From the NCBI RefSeq assembly GCF_002998925.1, contig NZ_CP027228.1:1240001-1304000 (forward strand): 64,000 nucleotides of DNA, written 5' to 3'. Under the pieces are notes generated by a model. That model was not told the DNA's origin. It was given only the letters and a program-made list of their open reading frames with translations, and ran no database searches. Shown here one piece after another: positions 22,921 through 31,607 of the stretch. Both the position numbers and the translations under genes were made by a program. Origin of the DNA: Mogibacterium diversum. Its GTDB lineage: Bacteria > Bacillota > Clostridia > Peptostreptococcales > Anaerovoracaceae. Within the stretch, counting starts at the first letter, position 1. Each line of letters starts with the position of its first letter.

Positions 22921-25143
22921 TTACAAAAGACCGCCCATATCGACTTCCCTGAGCCTAGCCTCAAGCCCAGTATAGCGTTCATCTATTCTGTTGTTATCAA
23001 TCATCCTATGCATACGCTCCTCTGAGCCAACCAGGATCACAAGCTTCTTACCCCTAGTGATTGCTGTATATAGTAGGTTTCTCGTCGCAAGCATCGGTGG
23101 AAATCCTGATATCGGCATAATTACCACAGGGAATTCACAGCCTTGACTTTTGTGCACAGTTACCGCATATGCAAGCTCAAGCTCATCGAGTTCCTCGCTA
23201 TCATAGGTCACAAATCTGCCGTCAAAATCCACAACCACCTTGGCATTATCATTATCTATAGTATTGATTACGCCCATGTCACCGTTGAATATGCCGCGTC
23301 CACTCTGCCTTCCGAGCTGCTGCCATTCCATCTGGTAGTTGTTTCTGATCTGCATGACCTTGTCACCCTCACGGAAAACCTTGGAGCCAAACTTCCTTTC
23401 ATTTAGCTCTTCCGAAGCAGGATTGATTATGCTCTGCAGCATTTCGTTGAGGCTTGCAGTTCCAAGGCCACCTTTTCTGGTTGGTGTAAGCACCTGAATA
23501 TCACCATTGCCCTTAACGAAGTCGTAGTAACTTTCAAGCCTTCCAGTGACAAGCTCTTCAATCGTCTCTCTGATCTCTTCTTCGCCTCTTCTGTGCATGA
23601 AGAAGAAATCGCTATCTCTACCGCCCGTTTCAGGATATTCGCCACTGTTAATCGAGTGCGCATTCACAACGATGCGGCTCTCACTCGCCTGTCTAAATAT
23701 CTCCTCAAGCCTAATAGTCGGAACATAATCACTGTTAATCATGTCTAGTAGCACGTTGCCTGCCCCAACAGACGGTAGCTGGTCAGCATCGCCAACTATT
23801 ATAAGCCTACTATCGTCCTCAAGAGCACTCAGAAATCCATCCATCAGCATGAGGTCAATCATCGACGCCTCATCCACTATGAAGGAATCCTCTTCGAGTG
23901 GATTTTCTGCATTTCTGCCAAATTCCATCTCGTTCTCATCCTCCGAGTACACGTACTCAAGAAGCCTATGTATAGTCATCGCCTCAACGCCAGAGGTCTC
24001 TGTTATGCGCTTAGCTGCACGTCCAGTAGGAGCAGCGAGAGCTACCGAGATGCCCATTTGTTTGAAAATCCTTACGATAAGATTGATAACCGTTGTCTTA
24101 CCTGTTCCAGGTCCACCCGTAATAATCGTAATCTTGTTGGTCAGAGCAGCACGAATTGCCTTTCTCTGGTCACCAGATAGCTGAATCCGCTCCTCCGCTT
24201 CTGCGGCGTTAATAAGGTTGTCTGGGTCAGCAGCAAGCGGCGGCATATAGCCATTCATAATCCTCTTGATATGATACGTTACGCTCTGCTCCGCTTGATA
24301 GAAGAAATGCTGGTACACCACAGGTACACCATCAAGTGAATCTAGCTCAATTTCTCCCGCAAAGGCAAGCGTTGTAAGGTTTTCCTCGATTAACTCACTC
24401 GATATATCCAGTAACTTTATTGCGCTCTCAAGCAAAATATCCTTAGGTACATAAGTGCTGCCACTATTCGAAAAAACCGACAGTGCATACTTGATGCCGC
24501 TCTGAATTCGGAACTCGCTCTCAGCCTCTATTCCGATTCTATCCGCAATCTCATCCGCCTTATTAAAACTGATGCCGTAAATATCTTCGACTAGCGTGTA
24601 GGGATTTTCTGTTACAACCTCGAGCGACTTATCTCCATATAGCTTGTATATCTTAACTGCCTGCGCCGGCTGAATTCCATACCCTCCGAGACCAAGTGAA
24701 ATCTTGGTAAATTCACGCGACTCCTTGTATGACTTTGCGATTTTCTCGACTGTCTTAGGTCCTAGACCATTTATGGATAGCAGCGCCTCTGGATTTTCCT
24801 CGATTATATCAAGTGCGTCTTTGCCGAACTTATCGACAATTCTCTTGGCCATATTAGGGCCTATTCCTCTGATAGCTCCAGATGCAAGAAATACCCTTAT
24901 ACCTTCCGCATCATCAGGTAGCTGTTCCTCATACGCAGATACGTTAAACTGCTCACCATAACGCGGGTGAATCTTGAAGTTACCCTCCAGCTTGTACGTT
25001 ATCTCGGGATTTATCGCATGGAACATCCCTGAGATTTTAAACTGCTCATCTTCCGTCTCGAAGAGGCATATCGCAAAGCCGTTGGATTCATTATTGTATA
25101 TTACTTGCGTGATCTTACCGATCTTGATTTCCGTAACTGCCAT
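22921..25143 (-). CDS. recD2: ATP-dependent RecD2-like DNA helicase
   Basis: The 740-aa protein has the RecD2 layout: an N-terminal OB-like region, helix-hairpin-helix repeats (RGIGPNMAKRIVDKFG and INGLGPKTVEKIA), then a superfamily 1B helicase with Walker A GGPGTGKTTVINLI, Walker B VDEASMIDL, and a C-terminal motif VTVHKSQGCEFPVVI. RecD2 works as a 5'-3' helicase without RecBC in replication-fork and mismatch-related repair. The ribosome site is weak (GGATG). The following 96 bases to the yhaM end show no signal. Confidence 0.93.
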   Translation of the reverse strand: MAVTEIKIGKITQVIYNNESNGFAICLFETEDEQFKISGMFHAINPEITYKLEGNFKIHPRYGEQFNVSAYEEQLPDDAEGIRVFLASGAIRGIGPNMAKRIVDKFGKDALDIIEENPEALLSINGLGPKTVEKIAKSYKESREFTKISLGLGGYGIQPAQAVKIYKLYGDKSLEVVTENPYTLVEDIYGISFNKADEIADRIGIEAESEFRIQSGIKYALSVFSNSGSTYVPKDILLESAIKLLDISSELIEENLTTLAFAGEIELDSLDGVPVVYQHFFYQAEQSVTYHIKRIMNGYMPPLAADPDNLINAAEAEERIQLSGDQRKAIRAALTNKITIITGGPGTGKTTVINLIVRIFKQMGISVALAAPTGRAAKRITETSGVEAMTIHRLLEYVYSEDENEMEFGRNAENPLEEDSFIVDEASMIDLMLMDGFLSALEDDSRLIIVGDADQLPSVGAGNVLLDMINSDYVPTIRLEEIFRQASESRIVVNAHSINSGEYPETGGRDSDFFFMHRRGEEEIRETIEELVTGRLESYYDFVKGNGDIQVLTPTRKGGLGTASLNEMLQSIINPASEELNERKFGSKVFREGDKVMQIRNNYQMEWQQLGRQSGRGIFNGDMGVINTIDNDNAKVVVDFDGRFVTYDSEELDELELAYAVTVHKSQGCEFPVVIMPISGFPPMLATRNLLYTAITRGKKLVILVGSEERMHRMIDNNRIDERYTGLEARLREVDMGGLL

Positions 25144-25239
25144 TAACGCATCCTAATTCGCAAGCTATCGGGCTCTTTAAATCAAGTCATCTAAGCAATT
25201 ATGACGCCTATCCCGAATGCCGCGTTTTAATTACACTGC

Positions 25240-26199
25240 CTAAAACGTGCGCTTATACAGCCTTCTATTATCCAGTGGCCACACACGATCACCGAACTCA
25301 CCGTCTGAAACTCCCTTGAGTCCTTCCTCCATATCGAACATCCTCGCATCGACAATGTCCAGGTAGTGCAGCATCTCTGCCTCTGGGAACAGTGGCTTCT
25401 TAGGGCTTCCAAACTCGGGTTCGTAGTGATGAGAGAGTATCATGTGTTCGAGCAGTACCGCCTTTTCTTCGCTGATACCGAGTTCCTTGCAAAGGTCATT
25501 TACAAGAGTAATTCCCTGTACGATATGCCCGAGCATCTGTCCCTTAAACGAATAGCCTGGCGATATGCCGTTCTTATCCGACAGAATCTCATTGAGCTTC
25601 TCGATATCGTGAATCGCAACGCCAGCAACCAGAAGGTCTCTGGATAGATTCGTGTATACCTCGCACAGCCTGTTAGCACTCATCATCATGCGCTTGATGT
25701 GATAGAGCAGACCGCCGTACTCAGCGTGATGGTTGGACATCGCCGCTGGATAGTACATAAGTTTCTCTTTATTGCCCTCATATAGATGTAGACATAGCTT
25801 CTTGAAATCCTCATCCTGCATAGCGTTGATCTCACCGATAATATATTCATACATATCTATCGGCTTTTCAGGCGCTGACTTCACAAAATCACTCATCTCT
25901 AGATCATCCTCTTCAGTGGCAAGCCTAATCTGATTGATGCGCAGCTGAGTTTGTCCCTTCCAATCAGTCACAGATCCTCTCACCTTAACGAGGTCTCCGA
26001 CCTTGAGAGACTTCAGAAATTCGATGTTATTCTCATCCACATCCCACTTCTTGGCGGAGAGGTCTCCTGTTGCATCGGTCAGCATCACATCCTGATACTC
26101 CTTACCATTCGAGCCAACCTTAATCGAAGTGGCTTTAATCATAAAGAAGTCGGTGATATTGGTGTTCGGTTTTATATCTATTACGTTCACATTTTTCAT
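25240..26199 (-). CDS. yhaM: YhaM-type 3'-5' exoribonuclease (OB fold plus HD domain)
   Basis: The start is the ATG giving MKNVNVIDIKP, preceded by TTTAGGAGGTATACAC; a longer open frame upstream is antisense to hydF and is rejected. The 319-aa protein has an N-terminal OB-type nucleic-acid-binding region (about 15-95, with LKVGDLVKVRGSV) and an HD phosphohydrolase domain with SNHHAEYGGLLYH, GVAIHDIEK and LEHMILSHHYEPEFGSPK supplying the metal ligands. YhaM trims short RNA and DNA from the 3' end in Firmicutes. It is divergent from hydF, and its TATAAT lies at 26227-26232. Confidence 0.9.
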   Translation of the reverse strand: MKNVNVIDIKPNTNITDFFMIKATSIKVGSNGKEYQDVMLTDATGDLSAKKWDVDENNIEFLKSLKVGDLVKVRGSVTDWKGQTQLRINQIRLATEEDDLEMSDFVKSAPEKPIDMYEYIIGEINAMQDEDFKKLCLHLYEGNKEKLMYYPAAMSNHHAEYGGLLYHIKRMMMSANRLCEVYTNLSRDLLVAGVAIHDIEKLNEILSDKNGISPGYSFKGQMLGHIVQGITLVNDLCKELGISEEKAVLLEHMILSHHYEPEFGSPKKPLFPEAEMLHYLDIVDARMFDMEEGLKGVSDGEFGDRVWPLDNRRLYKRTF

Positions 26200-26226
26200 G
26201 TGTATACCTCCTAAATTTACCTTTTG

Positions 26227-26300
26227 ATTATACAACACTTTTCTAGGTGTCGCCACACCACGCGCCCTCCATTGAGGGCAGTTTGGACATGTGGTAAAAT
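26227..26300. promoter_or_regulatory. Divergent promoters for yhaM (minus) and hydF (plus)
   Basis: On the minus strand a perfect TATAAT (26227-26232) precedes the yhaM ribosome site, though its -35 match is poor. On the plus strand TTGAGG (26272-26277) and TAAAAT (26295-26300) are separated by 17 bases and lie about 30 bases before hydF. Confidence 0.6.
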
Positions 26301-26329
26301 TATAGAAATCATGAAGAAAGGGCTTGAAA

Positions 26330-27544
26330 ATGGGATTAAATGATACTCCTTCGGGAAATAGATATACAATCGGATTATTCGGACCGCGAAATGTCGGTAA
26401 ATCTTCGCTCGTAAATAAGCTTCTCGGGCAGGATTTAGTGCTTACCTCGGACATTGCAGGTACTACGACAGACCCCGTCTCTAAAAGCATGGAACTCCTA
26501 CCTATAGGGCCAGTCTTGTTCGTAGATACGGCAGGGCTCGACGATGAGGGCGAGCTCGGTCTAAAGCGTGTAGATAAGTCATATGAAGCCCTCAGAAAGT
26601 GTGACCTGGCGCTGTTTGTGCTCGATGCGAGCAGGCAAGGCGGTAAATTCTCAAATATGGCAGAGCAATTCCTTAGAGAATCTCGCAAGAGAAATATGCC
26701 CACTATAGTCGTGGTCAATAAATGCGAGAGTATAGAAGATTCAGTTTCATACAGAGAGTGCTTTGACATCCCTGCCGACGTCCCTATCGTCTGTACGGAT
26801 GCACTCAGCGGTTCAGGCATCGAAGACCTTAAGCAGGCTATTATAAGATGTGCAAAGCAGGATGACTCTCCTATCGGTTTAACGGATGGAATCGTCAATA
26901 AGGGTGATGTCGTGCTACTCGTCACTCCGATTGATTCTGCTGCACCTAAGGGAAGATTGATTCTACCTCAGCAGCAAGTCATTCGAGATATCCTGGATAA
27001 GGGGGCAATGGCTCTTGTGGTCAAGGAGACGGAAGTCAAGGCTGCTATTACTGCTCTCGGCAAGGCTCCAGATATAGTAATCACCGACTCACAGGCGTTT
27101 AAGTCAGTGGCAAACGACATCCCTCCTGATATGCCACTTACGTCTTTTTCGATTATATTTGCAAGACAGAAGGGCGACCTAGCGCAGCAGCTTCAAGGCG
27201 CACGTGCACTCGATACACTTGAGGCTGGTGACAGAATTCTCATCAGCGAAGGCTGTACTCACCACCGCCAGTGCAACGATATCGGCACAGTCAAGATACC
27301 TAAGCTAGTTCGCAAGATTCAGCCAAATGTAGAATTCGACTGGACTTCAGGCGGCGAGTATCCACGCGACCTCAGCGGTTATAAGGTCATAATTCACTGT
27401 GGTGCTTGCATGCTAAACAGGCGCGAGATGCAGTATAGACTCGGCGAGGCGGACACGCAAGGTATCCCAATCGCGAACTACGGAATGGTAATCGCATACT
27501 GCAACGGAATACTTGAGAGGGCGATTCGCCCGTTTGGAATATAG
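26330..27544 (+). CDS. hydF: [FeFe]-hydrogenase H-cluster maturation GTPase HydF
   Basis: The ATG at 26330 is chosen because AAAGGG lies 7 bases upstream. The 404-aa protein has a TrmE/Era-type GTPase domain with G1 FGPRNVGKSS at residues 17-26, a TT-containing G2 (AGTTTDP), G3 DTAG and G4 NKCE. The 4Fe-4S site is visible as CTHH near residue 308 and HCGAC at 356-360. HydF is the scaffold that assembles the 2Fe subcluster and hands it to apo-hydrogenase. Its presence implies an [FeFe] hydrogenase and HydE/HydG elsewhere. nadE follows 9 bases behind in the same transcript. Confidence 0.95.
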   Translation: MGLNDTPSGNRYTIGLFGPRNVGKSSLVNKLLGQDLVLTSDIAGTTTDPVSKSMELLPIGPVLFVDTAGLDDEGELGLKRVDKSYEALRKCDLALFVLDASRQGGKFSNMAEQFLRESRKRNMPTIVVVNKCESIEDSVSYRECFDIPADVPIVCTDALSGSGIEDLKQAIIRCAKQDDSPIGLTDGIVNKGDVVLLVTPIDSAAPKGRLILPQQQVIRDILDKGAMALVVKETEVKAAITALGKAPDIVITDSQAFKSVANDIPPDMPLTSFSIIFARQKGDLAQQLQGARALDTLEAGDRILISEGCTHHRQCNDIGTVKIPKLVRKIQPNVEFDWTSGGEYPRDLSGYKVIIHCGACMLNRREMQYRLGEADTQGIPIANYGMVIAYCNGILERAIRPFGI

Positions 27545-27553
27545 GAGGATATT

Positions 27554-28291
27554 ATGGATTTTGATGCAAAAAAAGCTGTTGATGCAACCGTAAAATGGAT
27601 CAGCGATTGGTTTAAGTTGAACGGTCCCGGCTGCAACGCAATAATCGGGATCAGCGGAGGTAAGGACAGCTCGATAACTGCTGCCCTTCTGGTGCAGGCA
27701 CTCGGCAAGGAACGAGTAATCGGAATCATGATGCCTAACGGAGAGCAGAGCGATATGGACATGGCGCTACTCCTGACTAACCACCTCGGTATAGAGAGCC
27801 ATGTCATCAACATAGAAGCGGCTTACAATGGTGCAGTTAAGGACATCGAGTGCGCAATTGGCGAACTCAGCAAGGATTCTCTTATCAATCTAGCTCCCCG
27901 CCTCAGAATGGCGACTCTATACGCCGTCGGTCAGTCGAGAAATGGCAGGGTTGCTAACACCTGCAACCTTTCCGAGGACTGGGTCGGCTACTCAACTAGA
28001 TACGGAGATGCGGCAGGTGACTTTAGTCCGATTTCGTCTTTTACAACTGCCGAAATCCGCGCAATGGGCCGCGTGCTTGGAGTACCCGAAGTCCTGATTG
28101 AGAAGGTCCCTTCTGATGGTCTTAGCGGAATGACAGACGAGGATAAGCTCGGCTTCACTTACGAAGTCCTCGACCGCTATATCAGAACTGGAGAAATCGA
28201 GGATCCTAAAACTAAGGAGCGAATCGATATGCTTCACGAGCGCAATCTATTCAAGCTGCGCTATATGGATAGTTTTAAGTATGAGGGGTAG
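27554..28291 (+). CDS. nadE: Ammonia-dependent NAD+ synthase
   Basis: The 245-aa protein has the N-type ATP pyrophosphatase P-loop GISGGKDSS at residues 32-40, TCNLSEDWVGYSTRYGD and a C-terminal LTDEDKLG-like stretch (MTDEDKLGFTYEVLD). It adenylates and amidates nicotinic acid adenine dinucleotide. The length matches the single-domain, ammonia-using form without a glutaminase domain. A TAGGAGG site overlaps the hydF stop codon. The link to hydF is probably only transcriptional. A strong terminator follows. Confidence 0.93.
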   Translation: MDFDAKKAVDATVKWISDWFKLNGPGCNAIIGISGGKDSSITAALLVQALGKERVIGIMMPNGEQSDMDMALLLTNHLGIESHVINIEAAYNGAVKDIECAIGELSKDSLINLAPRLRMATLYAVGQSRNGRVANTCNLSEDWVGYSTRYGDAAGDFSPISSFTTAEIRAMGRVLGVPEVLIEKVPSDGLSGMTDEDKLGFTYEVLDRYIRTGEIEDPKTKERIDMLHERNLFKLRYMDSFKYEG

Positions 28292-28335
28292 GGGCAGTTC
28301 ACATTTAGCTATAATAACCGGAGCCAAAAATACTG

Positions 28336-28365
28336 GAGCTAGGTCATCGGACCTAGCTCTTTCTT
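28336..28365 (+). terminator. Rho-independent terminator after nadE
   Basis: GAGCTAGGTC and GACCTAGCTC form a perfect 10-bp stem with an ATCG loop, followed by TTTCTT. Confidence 0.9.
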
Positions 28366-28400
28366 ATCTTACAACTTGTTATTAATCAGAATTCCTCGTG

Positions 28401-29465
28401 CTACTTATCCCCTAGAACCGCCTTTATAACTTCGACAAGCTCATCCATCTGTTCCTTTGTTCCTATTGTTACTCTTATATAGTCATCTATCCTAGGTTTA
28501 GCAAAGTGGCGCACAAGTACCCCGCGTTCCTTAAGCTTCTCATATAGCTCTCGGCCACCGAAGCCGTCCAGCTTCATGTAAAGGAAATTTGCCTGAGATG
28601 GTAGCACCTCGAATCCTAGAGCATTCAGCTTATCCGCTGCATAGTCCCTCGCCTCAATTATTCTCTGCAGGTTCTCCTGATAGTAGTCCTCCGCATCAAC
28701 TGCCGCCTCTGCCAGAATAAGTGACATAGCATTGACCGCATAAGGATTTGTCGAATACTGCATCTTGGTCAGATCTTCGATTAGAGCAGCATCTCCTATC
28801 GCAAAACCAAGCCTTCCTCCTGCAAAGCTCCTCGACTTCGAGAAAGTCTGCACGACAAGTAGGTTGTCGTATTTGCGAGTTAATGGAATCGCCGATTCAG
28901 CACCGAAACCTGCATACGCCTCGTCTATAATCACTACATTATCGGGATTCGACCTAACGAGCTCCTCTATCTGGGTACGTGTGAGTGCGATTCCAGTCGG
29001 AGCGTTTGGATTAGGTAAAACTATATTCTTATCTATTCCTATGTATCCTTCCAGATCAAGAGTCAAGTCATCACGCAGCGGCTTAATCTCATAATTTATC
29101 TCATGGAGACGTGCCACAACCTCGTAGAAGCTATAGGTAACATCGGGTATAACGATGCTGTCGTTCGTGTCGTTCCAAGCCATGAAAGCGAAGTTCAGAA
29201 TATCATCTGAGCCATTTGACAGGAACACATTCTCTGGCTGCACTTCGTACAACTCAGCCATCTTGACCTTGAGTTTCCTGCCTGTCGGGTCTGGATAAAG
29301 GCGCATCTGCTCCATGTCAGCATCACGCATCGCTTGGTATACGGCAGGTGCAGGTGGGAACGGCGACTCGTTGGTGTTGAGCTTGAGATATTTCCTATCC
29401 TTGGGCTGCTCGCCCGGTGTATATGACTTGAAGTCCTTGTATAATTCTCTGATAAATCTGCTCAT
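28401..29465 (-). CDS. hisC: Histidinol-phosphate aminotransferase
   Basis: The 354-aa protein is a fold-type I PLP aminotransferase of the HisC group: LNTNESPFPP near residue 29, NPNAPTG near 152, DEAYAGF near 181, the PLP lysine in TFSKSRSFAGGR at about K210, and RLGFAIG. It converts imidazole-acetol phosphate to histidinol phosphate. It follows a TrpR-type regulator with a 2-base gap and lacks a strong ribosome site, so translation is probably coupled. No other his gene is nearby, so a broader aromatic or histidine role is possible, perhaps tied to iorAB-type aminotransfer elsewhere in the genome. Confidence 0.88.
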   Translation of the reverse strand: MSRFIRELYKDFKSYTPGEQPKDRKYLKLNTNESPFPPAPAVYQAMRDADMEQMRLYPDPTGRKLKVKMAELYEVQPENVFLSNGSDDILNFAFMAWNDTNDSIVIPDVTYSFYEVVARLHEINYEIKPLRDDLTLDLEGYIGIDKNIVLPNPNAPTGIALTRTQIEELVRSNPDNVVIIDEAYAGFGAESAIPLTRKYDNLLVVQTFSKSRSFAGGRLGFAIGDAALIEDLTKMQYSTNPYAVNAMSLILAEAAVDAEDYYQENLQRIIEARDYAADKLNALGFEVLPSQANFLYMKLDGFGGRELYEKLKERGVLVRHFAKPRIDDYIRVTIGTKEQMDELVEVIKAVLGDK

Positions 29466-29467
29466 GA

Positions 29468-29785
29468 CTATTGATGTTCTTCTGTATCTCCGTTTTCTTT
29501 AAAATTATTATTTTTATCCAGTACAGTTTTGTACCCGCCCCCTCCATACATAAGGCATTTGTTTACCCTCGTAATCGTAGCGGAGCTTGCACCAGTAAGT
29601 TTGCTGATTTCATTAAAAACTCTGCCATCTGTAAGAAGTCTAGCTACCTCAAGCCTGTGCGCTAGGTCTTGAAATTCTTTAATCGTACAAATGTCCTCGA
29701 AGAACTTTATGCACTCCTCCTCAGTCTCTAGCGACAGAATCGCGTCAACAAAGTTCTGTAGCCATCTTGATTCAACTTTATTCAT
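29468..29785 (-). CDS. YerC/YecD-type TrpR-family regulator (putative HisR)
   Basis: The 105-aa protein has the all-helical TrpR fold of the YerC group with a helix-turn-helix around RVFNEISKLTGASSATITRVNKCL. TrpR-family proteins bind palindromic operators as dimers, usually with an amino acid corepressor. YerC-type proteins next to hisC have been predicted to be histidine regulators (HisR), and this arrangement fits. It is the first gene of the pair, and its promoter spacer holds a 14-base palindrome, suggesting autoregulation together with hisC. A GAGGT ribosome site is present. Confidence 0.82.
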   Translation of the reverse strand: MNKVESRWLQNFVDAILSLETEEECIKFFEDICTIKEFQDLAHRLEVARLLTDGRVFNEISKLTGASSATITRVNKCLMYGGGGYKTVLDKNNNFKENGDTEEHQ

Positions 29786-29825
29786 GTTCGATACCTCGAT
29801 TTAATTCAATATAAGATATGAATCT

Positions 29826-29854
29826 ATACTATCACTTTAGCACGCTAAATTCAA
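29826..29854 (-). promoter_or_regulatory. Promoter of the yerC/hisR-hisC pair with embedded palindromic operator
   Basis: On the minus strand TTGAAT and TAGTAT are separated by 17 bases. The spacer is almost filled by TTTAGC-N2-GCTAAA (29836-29849), a perfect palindrome with 6-bp arms. Its position between -35 and -10 is typical for a repressor operator. Confidence 0.6.
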
Positions 29855-29920
29855 ACAGTGAAATTATGATCGATTGATAACCTTGTAAGTTAATAACACA
29901 TTGTACAAACTTAAGGAATA

Positions 29921-29953
29921 TAAAAAGTGCGACGAGATGACTCGCCGCACATT
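29921..29953 (-). terminator. Rho-independent terminator after rubredoxin
   Basis: On the minus strand GTGCGGCGAG and CTCGTCGCAC form a 10-bp stem with one G-U around a TCAT loop, followed by TTTTT. It lies about 30 bases behind the rubredoxin stop codon. Confidence 0.85.
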
Positions 29954-29984
29954 AGTGGTTAAAATATTTATATTGAGTATTTAA

Positions 29985-30149
29985 TTATTCGTCAGTCTCA
30001 GAAAACATATCCTTGCTAACGTCGCAAAGAGGGCAAGCCCAATCTTCTGGTAGATCCTCGAATGCAGTTCCTGGCTCGATTCCGTTATCTGGGTCACCAA
30101 CTGCTGGGTCATAAACGTATCCACAAACGTCACATACATACTTCTGCAT
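29985..30149 (-). CDS. Rubredoxin
   Basis: The 54-aa protein has the standard rubredoxin iron site: Cys6 and Cys9 in YVCDVCGYVYDP and Cys39 and Cys42 in WACPLCDVSKD. The start is set at MQKYVCDVCG because AGGAGG lies 7-8 bases upstream; the longer frame adds an unrelated stretch. Rubredoxin carries single electrons in the cytoplasm of anaerobes, often to rubrerythrin or flavodiiron oxygen scavengers. It is monocistronic, with TTTACA and TACAAT (spacer 16) at 30206-30233 and a terminator behind it. Confidence 0.96.
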   Translation of the reverse strand: MQKYVCDVCGYVYDPAVGDPDNGIEPGTAFEDLPEDWACPLCDVSKDMFSETDE

Positions 30150-30205
30150 ATCAATATCCTCCTCTAAAATTAAATCTAATTTTGTAATCAATTGTTTATA
30201 AATCG

Positions 30206-30233
30206 ATTGTATCACATTTAATTTAATTGTAAA
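30206..30233 (-). promoter_or_regulatory. Promoter of rubredoxin
   Basis: On the minus strand TTTACA and TACAAT are separated by 16 bases. The leader also carries an AAATTAGATTTAATTT near-palindrome whose role is unknown. Confidence 0.55.
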
Positions 30234-30362
30234 GTAATTTTGTGTTTTATATATAGAACATTTTCCGGTTTATTTGCTTCACCTCTGTGGCGCGATAGTT
30301 CCCTGAGCTTGCAGGAATCACAAAGCAATGATACATTAGACTCTGTAGAAAGGAGCCTCGAA

Positions 30363-31049
30363 TTGAAGATTAAAATCATTGCCATTATATGCGCACTGAG
30401 TTTCATGGTAGCTGCACTGCTGACTGCAGCAGATATAACTATGTATCATATCCCAGGGTATTACCGCCACCAATTTGAAGAAAAAGACGTGCTCGGCGAC
30501 TTGAACCGCAATATAGATATGGACAACGTGATGTCTGCGTTTAGCGAGATGATGGAGTATCTGCGCGGAAATCGCTCTAATCTGAATATCGAGGTGACTG
30601 CCGATGGTACTCGGCAGGAGTTTTACACTGCGCGAGAAAAGGTTCATCTTAGGGATGTGCGTGCCATCTTCCTCAAAGCTTATCTGGTAAGGCTGATAGC
30701 CACTCTAATATTCTTTATCTCTCTCATCTGTATTTTTATTTACTATAAATACAGAGCATCTTACCGTTCATCAATTTGCAAGACATTCATCAATACATGC
30801 ACAATTACAAATGCCGCCTTCCTGCTGGTAGTCGGAATAGCGGCTGTAAATTTCGATAAAGCATTTATGATATTTCATAAGGTGCTATTTGCAAATAATT
30901 ACTGGAAGCTTAACCCGAACGAGAGCGACCTCATCAACTTACTGCCACAGTCGTTCTTCGAGCATACGGCACTCGTGATATGCGGAATCTACTTTGTCAT
31001 GGTTTCGATTGCTGTGTTTGTGACGTTGAAATTGCGACCCCGAAGCTAA
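30363..31049 (+). CDS. DUF1461/TIGR01906-type integral membrane protein
   Basis: The start is a TTG at 30363, chosen because AAAGGAG lies 7 bases upstream; the frame further upstream has no ribosome site. The 228-aa protein has four or five membrane segments, and the family's conserved outer loop is visible near the C-terminus: FDKAFMIFHKVLFANNYWKLNPNESDLINLLPQ (read as two blocks, FHKVLFANNYWKLNP and LINLLPQSFFEH). The biochemical role is unknown, although members are common in Clostridia. It is convergent with the first small paralogue of the toxin-like locus: the stop codons overlap by 3 bases and no terminator separates them. Confidence 0.75.
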   Translation: MKIKIIAIICALSFMVAALLTAADITMYHIPGYYRHQFEEKDVLGDLNRNIDMDNVMSAFSEMMEYLRGNRSNLNIEVTADGTRQEFYTAREKVHLRDVRAIFLKAYLVRLIATLIFFISLICIFIYYKYRASYRSSICKTFINTCTITNAAFLLVVGIAAVNFDKAFMIFHKVLFANNYWKLNPNESDLINLLPQSFFEHTALVICGIYFVMVSIAVFVTLKLRPRS

Positions 31050-31588
31050 TTGAATCGCTTATAGTACTTCTTGTTGAACTGCTTCTGCAGGTTGATTCGT
31101 GGTTTGCGATTGACGTTGGCTTCGACAATGAACCCGAAGTTATTGTATATGTCTTTGTAAAGTGCATCCTGATCTACAGTCTTGATATCTATTTTATCAT
31201 GTCCAACCGATGAGTCATAGACGAGGGTTAGATTAAAGGCATCATCGAAATAGTAGCTCTTATACGTGACATCATAATAACCAAATCGAAGTTCTGTTTC
31301 TCCTAGATCGCAACTTAAGATAGCTTGTTCACTATCTGTATAATTATTGCAAATGGTAAAACCGCCGTCTTCTCTATACCGTATATTTTTCTTGTCAGGC
31401 TTATAGATAACGTTCATATTTTCTAATGCCATTGCCAGCTCTGGGCGTGTTCCCCCCTTATGCTCCATGTTGTGGGCATAGTAAACTGAGTATTTCCTGA
31501 GATTGTAGTCGATGTATAGGTTAGCAATTATGAATATAAAGCACATAGAAATGCTTATAACAGTTCCAATTATAATTCTCTTCTTCAT
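31046..31588 (-). CDS. Membrane-anchored small protein, tandem paralogue 1 (immunity-like)
   Basis: The 180-aa protein has one N-terminal membrane segment (about 6-26) and an outside-facing domain. Its first 44 residues are almost identical to those of the next gene, and its last 40 (KDIYNNFGFIVEANVNRKP, then INLQKQFNKKYYKRFN) are shared by all three paralogues, while residues about 68-125 differ. Such a constant-variable-constant pattern in tandem copies behind a toxin-like gene is typical of immunity proteins. The topology matches TipC-type T7SS immunity proteins, but I cannot confirm that family from sequence. This is the last gene of the four-gene operon. Confidence 0.6.
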   Translation of the reverse strand: MKKRIIIGTVISISMCFIFIIANLYIDYNLRKYSVYYAHNMEHKGGTRPELAMALENMNVIYKPDKKNIRYREDGGFTICNNYTDSEQAILSCDLGETELRFGYYDVTYKSYYFDDAFNLTLVYDSSVGHDKIDIKTVDQDALYKDIYNNFGFIVEANVNRKPRINLQKQFNKKYYKRFN

Positions 31589-31607
31589 TGAAATTCACAC
31601 CTTCCCA

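Noticed and set aside
23741..24184. 147-codon plus-strand frame inside recD2
   Set aside because: It is Ser-rich antisense shadow of the helicase Walker region, without start signals.
26200..26925. N-terminal extension of the yhaM frame over more than 240 codons
   Set aside because: It is antisense to hydF, Ser/Pro-rich without a known domain, and a strong AGGAGG plus ATG starts the real YhaM at 26199.
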